Notes under the pieces: generated by a model
What the model was told of the DNA's origin: nothing
What the model saw: only the letters and a program-made list of their open reading frames with translations
The model's database searches: none
Translations under genes and position numbers: made by a program
From: Vibrio tetraodonis
Lineage (GTDB): Bacteria > Pseudomonadota > Gammaproteobacteria > Enterobacterales > Vibrionaceae
DNA: 64,000 nt
Reading direction: 5' to 3'
NCBI RefSeq assembly: GCF_003350295.1
Contig: NZ_QLYY01000012.1
Span: forward strand, 1 to 64,000
Shown: piece by piece, positions 1-13,500 of the stretch
Layout: every line of letters begins with the position of its first letter
Numbering within the stretch: position 1 is the stretch's first letter

Positions 1-1599
1 GAGCGCTCTTGGTGAACGCCCACCAAATCATCGCTGCCAACACCCCGAGATTGAAGCTCATGCGCTAACGCATTGGCTCGCTTATTCAATTCTCGATAGC
101 TTAATGTTTCACCATTAAAGGTGGCTGCAGGTGCGTCTGGTGTAAGCACGGCTTGAGCTTCAAACAAATCTGCAACAGATTTATCTTTGGGGTAGTCTTG
201 CTTGGTCTGGTTGTGCGCGTAAAGCTCTGTCTCACGTGTCTTTGAGTCAACCAATGGTACCGAGAACGCACAGCGCTCTGGATTTTCAGTCATAGCTTCA
301 AGCAAGAGCGTAAAGCTGTTTGCCAAGTTCTCAATGCTGGCACGGTTAAACAGATCTGTGCTGTATTCCCAATGACAGTTGAAGCCTCCATCTTCGTCGA
401 CTAACACATTTAGGCTGATGTCAAACTTGGCTGTATGGCTAGTCGTTTGGTTTTCTGTGAGGGTTAAGCCACCAAATACCTCACGTGAGCTGAGCCCCTG
501 AGTATCAACATTGAGTAATATCTGAAATAAAGGATGGTGTCCCATATCTCGACTTGGGTTAAGCAAATCAACGAGTTGCTCAAACGGTAATGATTGATGT
601 TCATATGCCGCGAGAGCCGTTTCTCTTGAACGCTCAATGACTTCACTGAAGCTCGGATCACCAGACAAATCGGTACGTATGACTAAGCTGTTAACAAATA
701 AGCCAACCACATTTTGTAACTCAAGTCGTTCTCGGTTCGCCACTGGGGTACCGATTACTATGTCCGTTTCACCACTATAGCGGCTTAACAATAAACTGAA
801 TGCGGCTTGCACTCCCATAAAGATACTGGCACCGCTATTTTGACATAGTTGCTTAAACTGACGACTTACCTCAAGAGATAATTTATGACTGTATAAATCG
901 CCTTGATAACTCTGCTCAATCGGTCTCTTTCTATCAAGAGGTACTGAGTGAACGTCAGGCAAATCTTGCAATTGGGCGCGCCAATAGCTGGTTTGTCTTT
1001 CCAGCTCTTCACCCTGCAACTGACTGTGTTGCCAAACGGTATAGTCGACATACTGTATGGTGAGAGGTGCGAGCTGTGGTGACTCATTGCGAGATAAAGC
1101 ATCATAGATTGCAGTAAGTTCTCTCATGAGAAGTTCTGAAGACCAACCATCAGAGGCAATGTGATGCTGAGTTATCATCAACGTCCAGTTATCCTCAGAT
1201 AGTTTCACTAATTGAGCACGCAGCATAAGAGCATTTTCCAGATCAAATACTCGTTCAGACTCTAGCTTCACCATCGTCTTGAGCTTGGGATTCTGCTCAG
1301 TTGCAGGCAGCATTGATAAGTCTGTTATAGGCAGAATGAAGTCTATCGGTAGCGGTAAAATATGTTGGCAAAGCTGCTCATGATAGCTTCGAACACAAGT
1401 ACGAAGTGCTTCATGACGTTCAATTAGGTGCTGGAGTGACTGACGCATCAGTTCAGGGTCGACTAAGCCCTGTAATGCATATACTCCTGCCATATTATAG
1501 GTATGCCCACTTTCCAGCTGCTGCATAAACCACATACGTTTTTGCGCAAATGACAGCGGTATAGGTTGATCTCGGTCGATTTGGGGAATTGAATTCTTG
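1..1599 (-). other. NRPS module 6: C6 and beginning of A6, cut by window edge
   Basis: C6 contains HHIASDGWSS near 1,150 and FGGLTLTENQ further on. The adenylation domain has just begun (FNGETLSYREL, GVGSDDLVGV) when the window ends, so its pocket residues cannot be read. At least this module, and probably a release domain, lie outside. Confidence 0.9.
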
Positions 1600-4500
1600 C
1601 CTGCGAAAGATAAAGACTCAATCACAGCTGCCATTTCTGCAAGTGTCGGTGCAAGAAATACCTGCTTTACTGTCAATTCACGGCTAAAGTGTGCGCTGAT
1701 TTTAGCGATCAATCGCACCGCAAGAAGTGAATGTCCACCAAGGCTAAAGAAGTTTGCTTCAACACTAATTGGTGATGAAACACCCAATACATTTTGCCAA
1801 ATTTGCACCAATTGTGTTTCGACTGATGATCGTGGCGCTATGTATTCGGCTTGGGTTGTGTAATTGGGTTCTGGTAATGCTTTGCGATCTAATTTGCCGT
1901 TTGCATTGACTGGCATAGTCTGCAAAATAGCCCAAGCACTTGGAATCATAAAGCCAGGCAAAGTAAGCTGCAGAGCATGCTTTAACTCATTGACCAACAA
2001 TGATTCGTCATCAGTGCCTGCTACTAGGTAAGCGACCAACTGTTTATCGCCATGTGTATCTTCCCTGACGATAACCGCTGCATCTAATACTCTATTGTCT
2101 TCACGCAGCGCGGTTTCAATTTCTCCCAACTCAATTCTAAAACCACGCAGTTTAACCTGAGTATCGAACCTACCAAAAAATTCCAACTCACCATTTGTAA
2201 GCCTACGAACCTTATCCCCTGTACGGTATACTCGTGCCCCCTCTTGCGTGCTAAACGGGTCAGCAATGAACTTTTCTGCTGTCAGTTCTTCACGATTCAA
2301 GTAGCCACGCGCCACTGTCATCCCGCCAATCAATAACTCGCCAGGAACACCTTCAGGTACGAGATTCATGGTATCATCGACGACGTATACATCCGTGTCC
2401 ATGATGGCAAAGCCAATCGGTACACTGGTACTAATGTCCTCATCGCCTAACCAATGCAGAGTCGAAGAAATCGTGGTTTCTGTAGGCCCATAGTTATTGA
2501 TAAGCTGACAGACTTTTTGTGCAGGCCCAGTTTGCCAAGCTCTGGCAAAGTCTGCATTAAGAACATCCCCACTCACGACCAATCTCGATAGAGATGTTTC
2601 GCTCCAGAAAGCCTCGTCTTCTAATACAGGTTCTAAAAGAGCTTTAGCATAGAGTGGAGGAAATTCCGTAATCGTGATTGGGTTTTCTCGGAGCCAATCA
2701 ACGAACTCAGCAGAAGTCCATAAGGTTTCCGGACGAATATACAGAGTGGCACCACTCACCAGAGCTTCAAAAATTTGCTCAACAGACGCATCAAAGCCAA
2801 TATTGGAAAACTGTAGAATATGGTCTTGATCGGTAATTCCATATTCAAGGCAGATGCTCTTGGTATGGCTGCTGAGTGCTTGATGTTCAATCATCACACC
2901 CTTAGGTTTACCTGTTGAGCCTGATGTATAAATCACATAAGCAAGGTGTGACGGTGTCACTTTAATTTCATGCGTTGCCAGATTTTGTTCGCTGTATGCC
3001 GATAACATATCTTGAACTTCTTCCGTATCTAGCAGCATGGTGGGTACTTGTGAGCCAAGCAATTTCTCTTTGTGCTCAGTTTCACTGATCACAAGCTTAC
3101 ATCGGCTGTCTTCCATCATGTAGCTAAGACGTTCGACCGGATAACTGACATCAAGCGGAACGTAAGCGCCACCCGCTTTGTGAATGGCAAGTATGGTAAT
3201 GATCATCTCAGCAGAACGAGATAGACACATACCAACCAACACATCAGGTCCAACCCCCTGCTTAATGAGATAATGTGCAAGCTTATTGGCACGTTTGTTC
3301 ATCTCATCATAGGTTATCGACTGACCACAAAAGACTAAAGCCGTCGCTTGAGGGCTATGTTCAACTTGGCGTTCTATTTCTTGGAACAAACATTCAGTGA
3401 TTGACCAAGTTTTCTTCGCTTGACCTTTCTCAAGTAACCGATGATGCTCTTTAGGGCTTACAAGAGACAGAGTTTCCATCGCTTGATTTGGCTTGGAGAT
3501 AATATCTCCGACCAGCTGAATAAAGTTTTCCGATAACCTCTCAATCGTCTCCGGTTCAAATAAATCAGTGCTGTATTCCCAGCCCAGATCAATTTGAGGA
3601 CATCCGGTGGCATCGACACTTTCCACAACGTTTAGCGTAAGGTCGAATTTCGATGTCGTTGTTTCTGCCTCTAGGGGTGAAAGCGTCAATCCACCCAAAG
3701 ATTTCGCCTCCGAGCCCATAGTATCCACCACCAACATAATTTGGAACAATGGATGGTGGCTCAGATCGCGATTGGGCTGCATTGCTTCAACCAACCGCTC
3801 AAATGGCAACTGTTGATGAGAGAGTGCATCAAATGTTTTATCGCGACAACTGGCTAATAATGCGTTAAATGTCTGTGTAGTATCTATTTCTGTTCTCAAT
3901 ACTAAAGTATTAACAAAGAAACCGATCAGGGACTCTACTTCCCTCTGTTCCCTGTTTGCGACTGGCGTGCCGAGAATAATATCTGTCTCACCACTATAGC
4001 GATTTAAAAGTAAGCTAAAGGCAGCTTGCATAGCCATGAACAAGCTACTTTCTTGCATCTTGAGGTAGGTTTGTAAAGACGCGCTAAGGTGACTTGGTAA
4101 CATCTGTTGATACAAGGCTCCCTGATAAGACTGAGTGTTCGGCCGAGGCTTATCAAGAGGCATACCGTGAACGTCAGGTAACCCTTCTAACCGTTGTCGC
4201 CAGTATGATAATTCATTATCTAACTGCTGACCTTGTAAAAAGTTAAGCTGCCATAATGCATAATCGGCATACTGAATTGGCAGAGCTTCAGGTTTTTCTT
4301 GGCTTTCGCCAATGTGACGGCGGTATAAGACATCCAGCTCTCGTAACAGAATATCCAATGAAACTCCGTCACCAGCGATATGATGCAAGGTAACAAGTAA
4401 TACCGAACGAACCTGTTGGTTTTGAGTCGTGAGCTTAAGTAAGCCTGCCCTTATCATCAGATCTCGGCTTAAATCAAACGGCGTTGTTGCTTCTTTTTGC

Positions 4501-7500
4501 CTAACCACACCCAATTCAAGTTCTTGTTCCACAAAACTAAGATGCGAAAGGTCCATTGATTTAAAAGGTACGACTAATGGCGATTGTGTAATACGCTGTT
4601 CAACTTCTCCCTGGATATTGACGATACGAGTACGTAAGCTCTCATGGCGAGCAACCAAATCATTAAACGCAGATTGCAAAGCTTGAGAGTCTAGCTCTCC
4701 GTCTAGCTCAAGTGCCATCGGCATATTGTAGGTATCTTTTCGCTCTTCAAGTTGCTCTAGGAACCAAAGTCGTTGCTGAGAGTATGAAAGAGGGATACGT
4801 TCTGGTCTCTCTGAAGACGTAATGCAACCATCCACGTCATCCTTTTCACTTGAATCAAGCAAAGTTGCCAATTGAGACAGAACAGGATGAGTAAAGATGC
4901 TACGGACGCTTAACGATACGTTAAAGTTTGCGCGGATTTCTGCAAGCAGTTTGATCGCCAATAATGAGTGGCCTCCTGAAGTAAAGAAGTTTGCGTTCTG
5001 TCCAACCTGATGCTCACTATGAAGAACCTCTTGCCATACACCAGCAAGCTTTATCTCAGTCGCTGTTTCTGGCGCTATGTATTCTTGCTCTATAACCATC
5101 TGAGGCTCAGGTAAAGCGTTACGATCAACCTTTCCATTCGGAGTCAGTGGCATCACATCCAGCATCATCCAAGCTGCTGGCAACATATGCTCGGGTAAAT
5201 GACTAGAAACCCTCTGTTTAATATCAGCAACAACCGCATCAGAGTCTTTATCTTCGTTAGTAATAACAAGGTAAGCGGCTAGGAATTTGTCACCTAACAT
5301 ACTCTCCTTGGCAACCACGACACATTGTTCAACCTCAGGTTGTTGCCCTATGGCAGTCTCTATCTCGCCAAGCTCAATTCTAAATCCACGTATTTTCACC
5401 TGATGGTCAATACGACCAAGGTATTCTATGTCACCCTCTGGTAGCCAACGTGCAAGGTCACCCGTACGATAAAGACGTGCGTCATTGTCAGACTCTGCGT
5501 GAGGGTTAGCGATAAAACGCTCTTGGGTAAGGTCATCACGATTGTAATACCCGCGCGCGACACCAACGCCCGCAATAAACAGCTCTCCAACAACACCGAC
5601 TGGAACCGGATTGAGCTGTTGATCCAAGATATGGAGCTTAATATTGTCTATCGGCTTACCGATAGGCACTGAGCGTCCAGTAAAGTCAGGTAAGCAACGC
5701 CAAACACTAACATCAATTGCAGCCTCTGTTGGGCCATACAAATTCTCAAGCTGAGCATGATGATTAGCTAAGAATCGATTTTGTACATCCACCGATAAAG
5801 CCTCACCACTGCACACGACTAAACGCAGGCTTGGAGTCTGATTAGCGTAGCGGCCATCGGCAATAAAGCTGGCAAGCATGGGAGGTACAAAGTGCATGAC
5901 ACTAATTTGCTCCTTGTTGATTATCTCAAGTAGATAGTCAACATCTTTGTGCCCCTCTGGGCGCGCCATAACCACAGTTGCCCCCGTGGTTAGCGTCCAG
6001 TAGTACTCCCATACAGAGACATCAAAGCCAAACGGCGTTTTCTGTAGAACCTTATCCTCTAATGTCAATTGATAGGTATTCTGCATCCAATTCAGGCGGT
6101 TCACTAAGCCAGAATGTTGATTCATCACACCCTTAGGTTTGCCTGTCGAACCTGATGTATAAATCACATAAACTAGGTTATTGGGTGATAGCTCCTCTAT
6201 TTGTGGGTTTGCTTGCCAATGAGAGTTCTGAGTCAGCTCATCCCATAGAGCGGCATCATCCGCAACAATTAATCTACCAGCTTCAAGCTCAAGTGATTGT
6301 TGAAGTGAGTGCGATGCAATCAACACACTAGCTTGACTGTTTTCGAGCATATAATTCAATCGCGCAACAGGATAGCTTGGATCTAAAGGCACATACGCAC
6401 CTCCAGCCTTGCTTACCGCTAGAATAGCGATGACCATCTCAAGTGAGCGATTCAAACAAATACCGACCAAATTTTCTGGTCCAACACCTGCGTCCATTAG
6501 ATGGTGTGCAAGCAAATTAGCACGCTGGTTGAGCTGCTTGTAGGTTAACGACTCATCTTCAAAAACCAACGCAACCTGATCGGGAGTCTTTGCGACTTGC
6601 TGTTCAAATAACTGATGAATACATTCCTGGTTAGGATATTCAGTCTCGGTCTTATTCCACTGTGTCATCAGTTCTACACCTGATTGATCCACCAATGACA
6701 GTCCAAATACACTAGTATCTGGAGAGAGCAAGATGCTATTGATTAAAAGCTCAAATTGCCTAGCCATTCGCTCGATAGTTTCAGGTTTAAACAAATCGGT
6801 ATTGTATTCCCAAGCCAGTTCCAGCCCTTCCCAACTCTCATTAACTACCAGCATAAGGTCAAATTGTGAATGGCTTTCAACCAGTGGCAATGTCTCAGAC
6901 TCTAACCCTGACAATTCCAGTTTTGTTTGCTCGGTATTGACTGACAACATGACTTGGAACAAGGGGTGATAACTTAAATCTCGTTCTGGCTGCAACGCCT
7001 CGACAACTTGCTCAAACGGAGCTTCTTGGTTTGCGTATGCCTCAACATTTATGAGTTTGCTTCGCTCTAGTAGTTCTACAAAGCTAGGGTCGTCATCGAG
7101 ATCAAGCCTTAGTACTAGGGTATTGACCAAGAAGCCTATCATAGACTCTAGACCCGCTTGATTCCTGTTGGCGACAGGTGTGCCGACAAGGATATCCGTC
7201 TCATTGCTATAGCGCGAAAGTAAAACAGAAAATGCGCTGTGAAGACCCATAAATAAAGTGGTATCGTTATCTCGACATAGCTTGATAAAGGCATTGCTAC
7301 GACTCTCGTCAAGATGAGTAGAGTACCACTGCCCTTGATACTTCTGCTCAGTAGGACGAGCATAGTCAAGAGGCAAATTGTGCACGGCTGGCGCACCAGA
7401 TAATTGTTGTTTCCAGTGGGCTACTTGCTCGTTAAGAGAACGAATTACCTCTGGTTGATGTTGCCAGTTAGCATAATCAAGATACTGAATGCCCAAATCT

Positions 7501-10500
7501 TTGTAGTCTTGCTTTCTACCCTGCAAAGCATCCTGATAAAACGCTTTTAGCTCATTAAACAGAATTCCCAATGACCAACCATCTGACGCGATATGATGCA
7601 TGGTAAGCAGCAAGATGTGTTCGTCTTGTGCGGTTTTAATTAAACAAGTGCGCAGCATTAGATCTGACGATAGGTTAAATGGTTTAACCGCTTCCTCACC
7701 CTGCAGGCGACTTACTTCTGCCAATTGATCTTCACCATCTAACTGGGACACATCAAACACTGGCATCACCCAGCTTTCTGGTACATGGTGTAGGCTAGTT
7801 TCCGGTGAGTCTAACCGATTGATAAAGCAGGTTCTCAAACTGTGGTGCCTAGAAATCACATCAATAAATGCCGAGCATAACGAGTCGGCACAAAGCGTAC
7901 CGTTCAACTTGATCGCCATCGGCATATTGTAATGACTGCTGCCTTGTTCCATTTGGTCAATAAACCAAAGCCTTTGCTGGGCAAAAGACAGTTTAGGCTG
8001 GTTAGAATCATGGTTGTGAGTGATCGCTGGAAGCCCAGCTAGACTTGTTCCAATCATCTCCTGAAGAGCCTCAGCTTGATCGGTAAGCGTAGGATTATCG
8101 AACACTAAAGTGATATTAACATCGGTAGCATAAGTTTGGTTTATCTTGGCTACCAATTGCATCGCCAGCAGAGAGTGCCCGCCTGAAGCAAAGAAGCTGG
8201 CATAACGATTGCTGATTTCATGACCTAGAACCTCACTCCACAGTTTAGCGAGTTGCACTTCAGCATGATTACTCAATGGTTCAAAGCGCTCATCATCTAG
8301 GTATGACTGAGGCTCAGGAAGGGATTTGGTATCAAGCTTGCCGTTGGCATTTAATGGCAAGCTATCCATAACCACAATCGCTGAAGGAAGCATGTACTGA
8401 GCAAGCTGATGTTTAAGCTGAGATTGAATATCAACAATGCTTTGTTCCGTGTTTTCTCGTGATTTATCATCGAGAACTAAGTAAGCAACTAGCTTTCGAT
8501 CGCCATGATCATTTCTAACCATAACGTGACACCCAGTCACTCCTTGTATGTGGTTAATTGTGGACGCAATTTCTCCCAGCTCAATCCTAAATCCACGTAA
8601 CTTAACTTGATTATCAGCACGACTGACGTAAACAATTTTATTTTGCCTATTGCGATAAACAAGATCGCCAGTTTTGTAGAGTTTTCGGCGACAAGCTTCA
8701 AGATGAATAAAGCTCGAGTCGGTCAAGTCAGGTCTGCGCCAATATCCTCGTGCTAGGCCTGGCCCGCCGAGATACAGTTCACCAATCACGCCTTGAGGAA
8801 GAGGCTGTAAACATGGGTCCATTACAAATGCATCAGCATGTGGTAAAGGTTGGCCAATTGGACACACATCACTGATATCTTGCATGTCATACCATGCACT
8901 GAAGGTCGTATTTTCAGTTGGTCCGTAACCATTCCATAAATGCTTAGGTTTACCACCAGCCGCTATCACTTTATTGATATGAGGCGGAGAAATCGCTTCT
9001 CCTCCAACCAGCAAATGTTCAAAAGAAGCGAACACCATTGGCTTTTGTTCCGCCATAATATTGAACAGTGAGGTGGTAACGAACATATTATTAATCTTGG
9101 TCTGCTCGATATGTTGTTGGAATGCATCCGGTGATAAAAGCGTTTCTTTTGGCACATAAACCAAACTAGCTCCATTGAGCAAAGCGCCCCATATTTCATA
9201 CGTTGCGGCATCAAATGAGTGGTTCGAAGCCTGGCCAAAGATCTGAGTTGGATCAATCTTTGTGTAGGGGTTGTTATGCACTAAATGAGTGATACTTCCC
9301 TGCTCTACAGCCACACCTTTAGGCTTACCTGTCGAGCCTGACGTATAAATAATATAGGCCAGAGCATTTATATCCGAACACCAGTTTCTATCGTCAACGG
9401 CCGACTCAATATCTTGCATCGTGGCTGGATCGGACAAATCAACCAGTCGCTCATTTTGAGTTTGAATCACGGCAGCAAGCTCACCATGGGTCAATATAAC
9501 TTTAGCCTGACAGTCTTCCATGATCACCGCTAGTCGAGCGTGACCTTGCTCGGGGTCAAGAGGCACATAAGCACAACCTGCCTTGATGATGGCAAGCATG
9601 GAAACAATCAGATCAATCGAGCGATTTAAGTAAAGGCCAACTCTATCTCCTTCAGATACTCCTCCATTTAATAAGTACGCAGCAAGATTATCAGAGCGTT
9701 GATCAAGCTCCTGATACATCATTTCTTGATTACCATAAACCACTGCAACTTTATCAGCATGGCGCTCTACACTTTGAGCAAAAAGTTCTGTCATTGACGG
9801 TAGCTTGGGATCAGGTTGAGTCGATAGGTTGACCTGATCCGACAGCGCGATACCTCTAACATCTTGGGTAGTAAGATCAATAAGTGATGAGACGATATGC
9901 TCTAGTTGCCCCAACATGCCTGCTACAATAGCGTCAGAGAAAATAGCTTGATCAAATAAAAGCTTCAGCTCTACAGATTCTCCGGGAATAATCACAATCG
10001 ACAACGGGAAGTTAGTCTGTTCAATCGCCGTTAAACCACGTATATCAAGTTGGTGATTTGCTTCAGAGGATAGCTCAGTAGTATCAAAGGGGTAGTTTTC
10101 AAACACCATGATTGAATCAAATAGCGAGCTGTCCATTTCAATATCAGAATTGGCTTGGATATCAGTTAAAGACACATGAGAATATTGGTCATGATCAAGC
10201 TGAGATTGATGAACTCGTTGAACAAAATCAATCGATGTTTCTGCCCCGTCCAAAAACTGAACCCGTGTCGGCAGAGTATTAATAAACAGCCCAACCATAT
10301 CCTCAACACCGTACAAGGATTCAGGGCGACCAGAACGAGTGGTACCAAATACAATATCGTTAGACCGGCAGTAACGACTTAACATCATGGCCCATGCAGA
10401 CTGAAATAACGCGCTCGTCGTTACATTCATATCTCGCGCCCCTTGATAGATTTTTTCGGTTAATGCCTGACTAAGTTGTGATTTTATTTCGCCAACACCC

Positions 10501-13500
10501 TGCTTATCTGCTTCTTGTTCTTGAATCACTGAATCGCTGATAAGCGTCGGCCCTGAAAAATCAGCTAGATAATGCTGCCAATAACTTTCACAGGCTTGAG
10601 TATCCTGAAGAGAAAGCCAATGAATATAATTCTTATAGGCCACGGGGGTTGCTAGCACCGCTTCCATGCCACTTGATAAGGATTCGTATAATGCGGCTAG
10701 TTCTTTAAGAAGAATTGGCAAACACCAACCATCAACTAAGGCATGATGATGAGTCCACACCAACTTATAAGACTCTGTTTCAACATTGACCAATACCAGT
10801 CGCATAAGTGGAGCATGTTCAACATCAAGCGGCTGCTGTTTTTCACCGCGAAGTAAGCTTTCACACGCCTCATTTTGGTCAGCGTCAATAGACTCCTCTC
10901 TCCATGGCACTTCAACGTGTGTAGAAACAAGCTGCAAAGGTTTATCCAAACCCATATGAACGAAGGCTGTTCTTAGAACATCATGGCGATTTATCAAAGT
11001 TTGCCAAGCCTGTTTCAAAGTAGTGGAACAAACCGGACCTAAATCTAATACCATTTGAGTAACATACAAGCCCGAACCCTGTGACATTTGAGAATGAAAC
11101 AGCATGCCTGCTTGCATTGACGTCGCCGAATACAAGTCAGCAATCTGATGGCTTTTCTCTAACTTTTCGAGCTGATTAGCCCCAATGTTAGCAAGAGGGA
11201 AATCACTAGGGGTAAATTGTTTCTTAGCCGAATCACAGTGACTGATAATGTCATAAAGGTGTTGATTGAAGCGATCTAAAAGCCCTTGTATCGTGCTTTG
11301 ACCGAACTGGTTCCGATTGAATTCAAAACAGACATTCAACTGTTCGTTTTGTATTATGGTTTCGACACTCAAGGTGGCGAATCGACTGCGTCCTTGGCTT
11401 ATACACAAAACATCATCGGCAAAGGTGACGTCAGAAATAAGGCCATTAGCCGTCATGTCTATCGAGTCAAACTTACCCAAATAGTTAAATAAAACATCGA
11501 TAGACTTGTATTGATTGAGGGTTTCATCTTGGCAAAGATGCTTTAGAACACCGTAGCCTAACCCTTTGTTTGGAATCGCTCTAAGTTGCTCTTTGATCGA
11601 CTTTATTTGCGAGCCGAGATCAGAGCCATTTAAAGAAAGTAAAGCAGGATAAGTGGTAGTGAACCAACCCACCGTTTGGTTGAGATCAAAAGAGTCGTCC
11701 AATACTTCACGGCCATGACCTTCAAGTTCAACACAAATTTGGCTCGATTGCTGCCATTCGGAGAGAGTTCGAGTTAATGCCAGCAGCAATAAGTCATTAA
11801 CTTGAGTGTTGTAACACTGATTTGCTTTACCAACCAGGACTTGGGTCATTTCTTCATTGACCGTCAGCGCTACCCTTTCGCTTTCATGCCAAGAATTGTA
11901 ATCTTGCTGAGGTAAGTGATTCTCAACTCTAAGCGGCGCCACATCACTACTGACCACTTGATGCCAGTACGAGGCTTCTTTCGCTAGCATCTCACTGTGT
12001 GAGTAGGTTTCAAGCCATTGACCCCAAGTCTGATAGCTGTTCGACTTAATACCTAAATCAATCGATTTTTCGGACTTAAGCTGGGAGAGTGCAAGTTCAA
12101 GATCAGAGATCAAAATACGCCATGAAACACCATCGACAATCAAATGGTGTATGATCCATGAAACTTGGTAGTCCTGCTCTTCTTGATTCAAAACGACACA
12201 TCGAGCTAAGTCAGAATGAGACAAATCAAATTCAGTGTGCGCTGCTTTGATTGCAGTATCAAAGGCCTCTTGAGTATCGCATACACAAAGGTTGACCTGC
12301 TGTTGTTCTCGTGGCTGATAAGCCGCGCTGGAATCAGCTGTAAAAGATAACCTGAAGACATCATGGTGCTGATAAACCGCATATAACACCTCCCTAAGCT
12401 TCTCTATACTCACTTGTTTTGAAAGCGAAAAATCGACCGCTTGGTTAAAGTGGTGCTGATCGACAGGATCGCCAGACAGTAACCAACGTTGAATTGGGAG
12501 CAAAATTTGCTCTCCCTCCACCGCTGCAAACTTTATCTCGGTTGAGTCAACTTGTTCGACATGTGGCGCAAGTTTAGCAATAGTTTGATGCTGGAATATT
12601 TGTTTGGTTGAGAGGGATAATCCAGCCTTGAGAGCCCGAGAAGCCACTTGTATTGCCAAAATGGAATCACCACCAATAGCAAAGAAGTTATCCAGCACAC
12701 CGACAGACTCTAGACCAAGAACCTGTTGCCAGATTTCACACAGTTGCTGCTCAGTTGGAGTCTCAGGCGCATGATAGTTCGAGCTTGACTGATAAACAGG
12801 TTTAGGTAATGCTCTACGATCAATTTTACCATTGGACGTCAAAGGTAGGCTTGTCATAGCCACTAACACACTTGGGAGCATGTAGTCAGGCAGTGAGGAT
12901 TGTAATGCCTCTCTTATCTGAGTTTCGTCCATTTGATGTTCAGATTGAGATGAATAATAAGCGACTAAACGTTTTTCTCCACTACTTTCTTCTGTCACGC
13001 ACGCAAACGCTTCTCGAATATTAGGAAGCTCAAGCAACGCGCTCTCTACTTCTCCCAGTTCAATCCTAAAGCCGCGCACTTTTACTTGATGGTCTATTCG
13101 AGTGATAAACTCTATATTTCCATCTGTTCTCCTACGAACTAAGTCGCCGCTCCGGTAAAGCTTACGATTGGTATCAAATGGGTGCGGAACAAACTTTTCT
13201 TGCGTTAAAGCCGGTTGATGCAAGTACCCAATCGCAAGGCCTTCCCCACCGATATAAAGCTCGCCAGCAACACCGATTGGCACTGGTTGCATGAATTCAT
13301 CTAACACCAATACTTCAGCACCAGGAATAACTTGGCCGATATGGATGGTATCTTCATCTGGGCTTAGTTGACCTAAAGTCGCACAGATAGTGCTCTCGGT
13401 TGGGCCATACGCGTTAATGAACTTACGGTTCTCTCCCCAGACAGAAACCAAGTCCGGTGCACATGAATCCCCTGCGACCACCAAGGTCTTAACGCTACGC

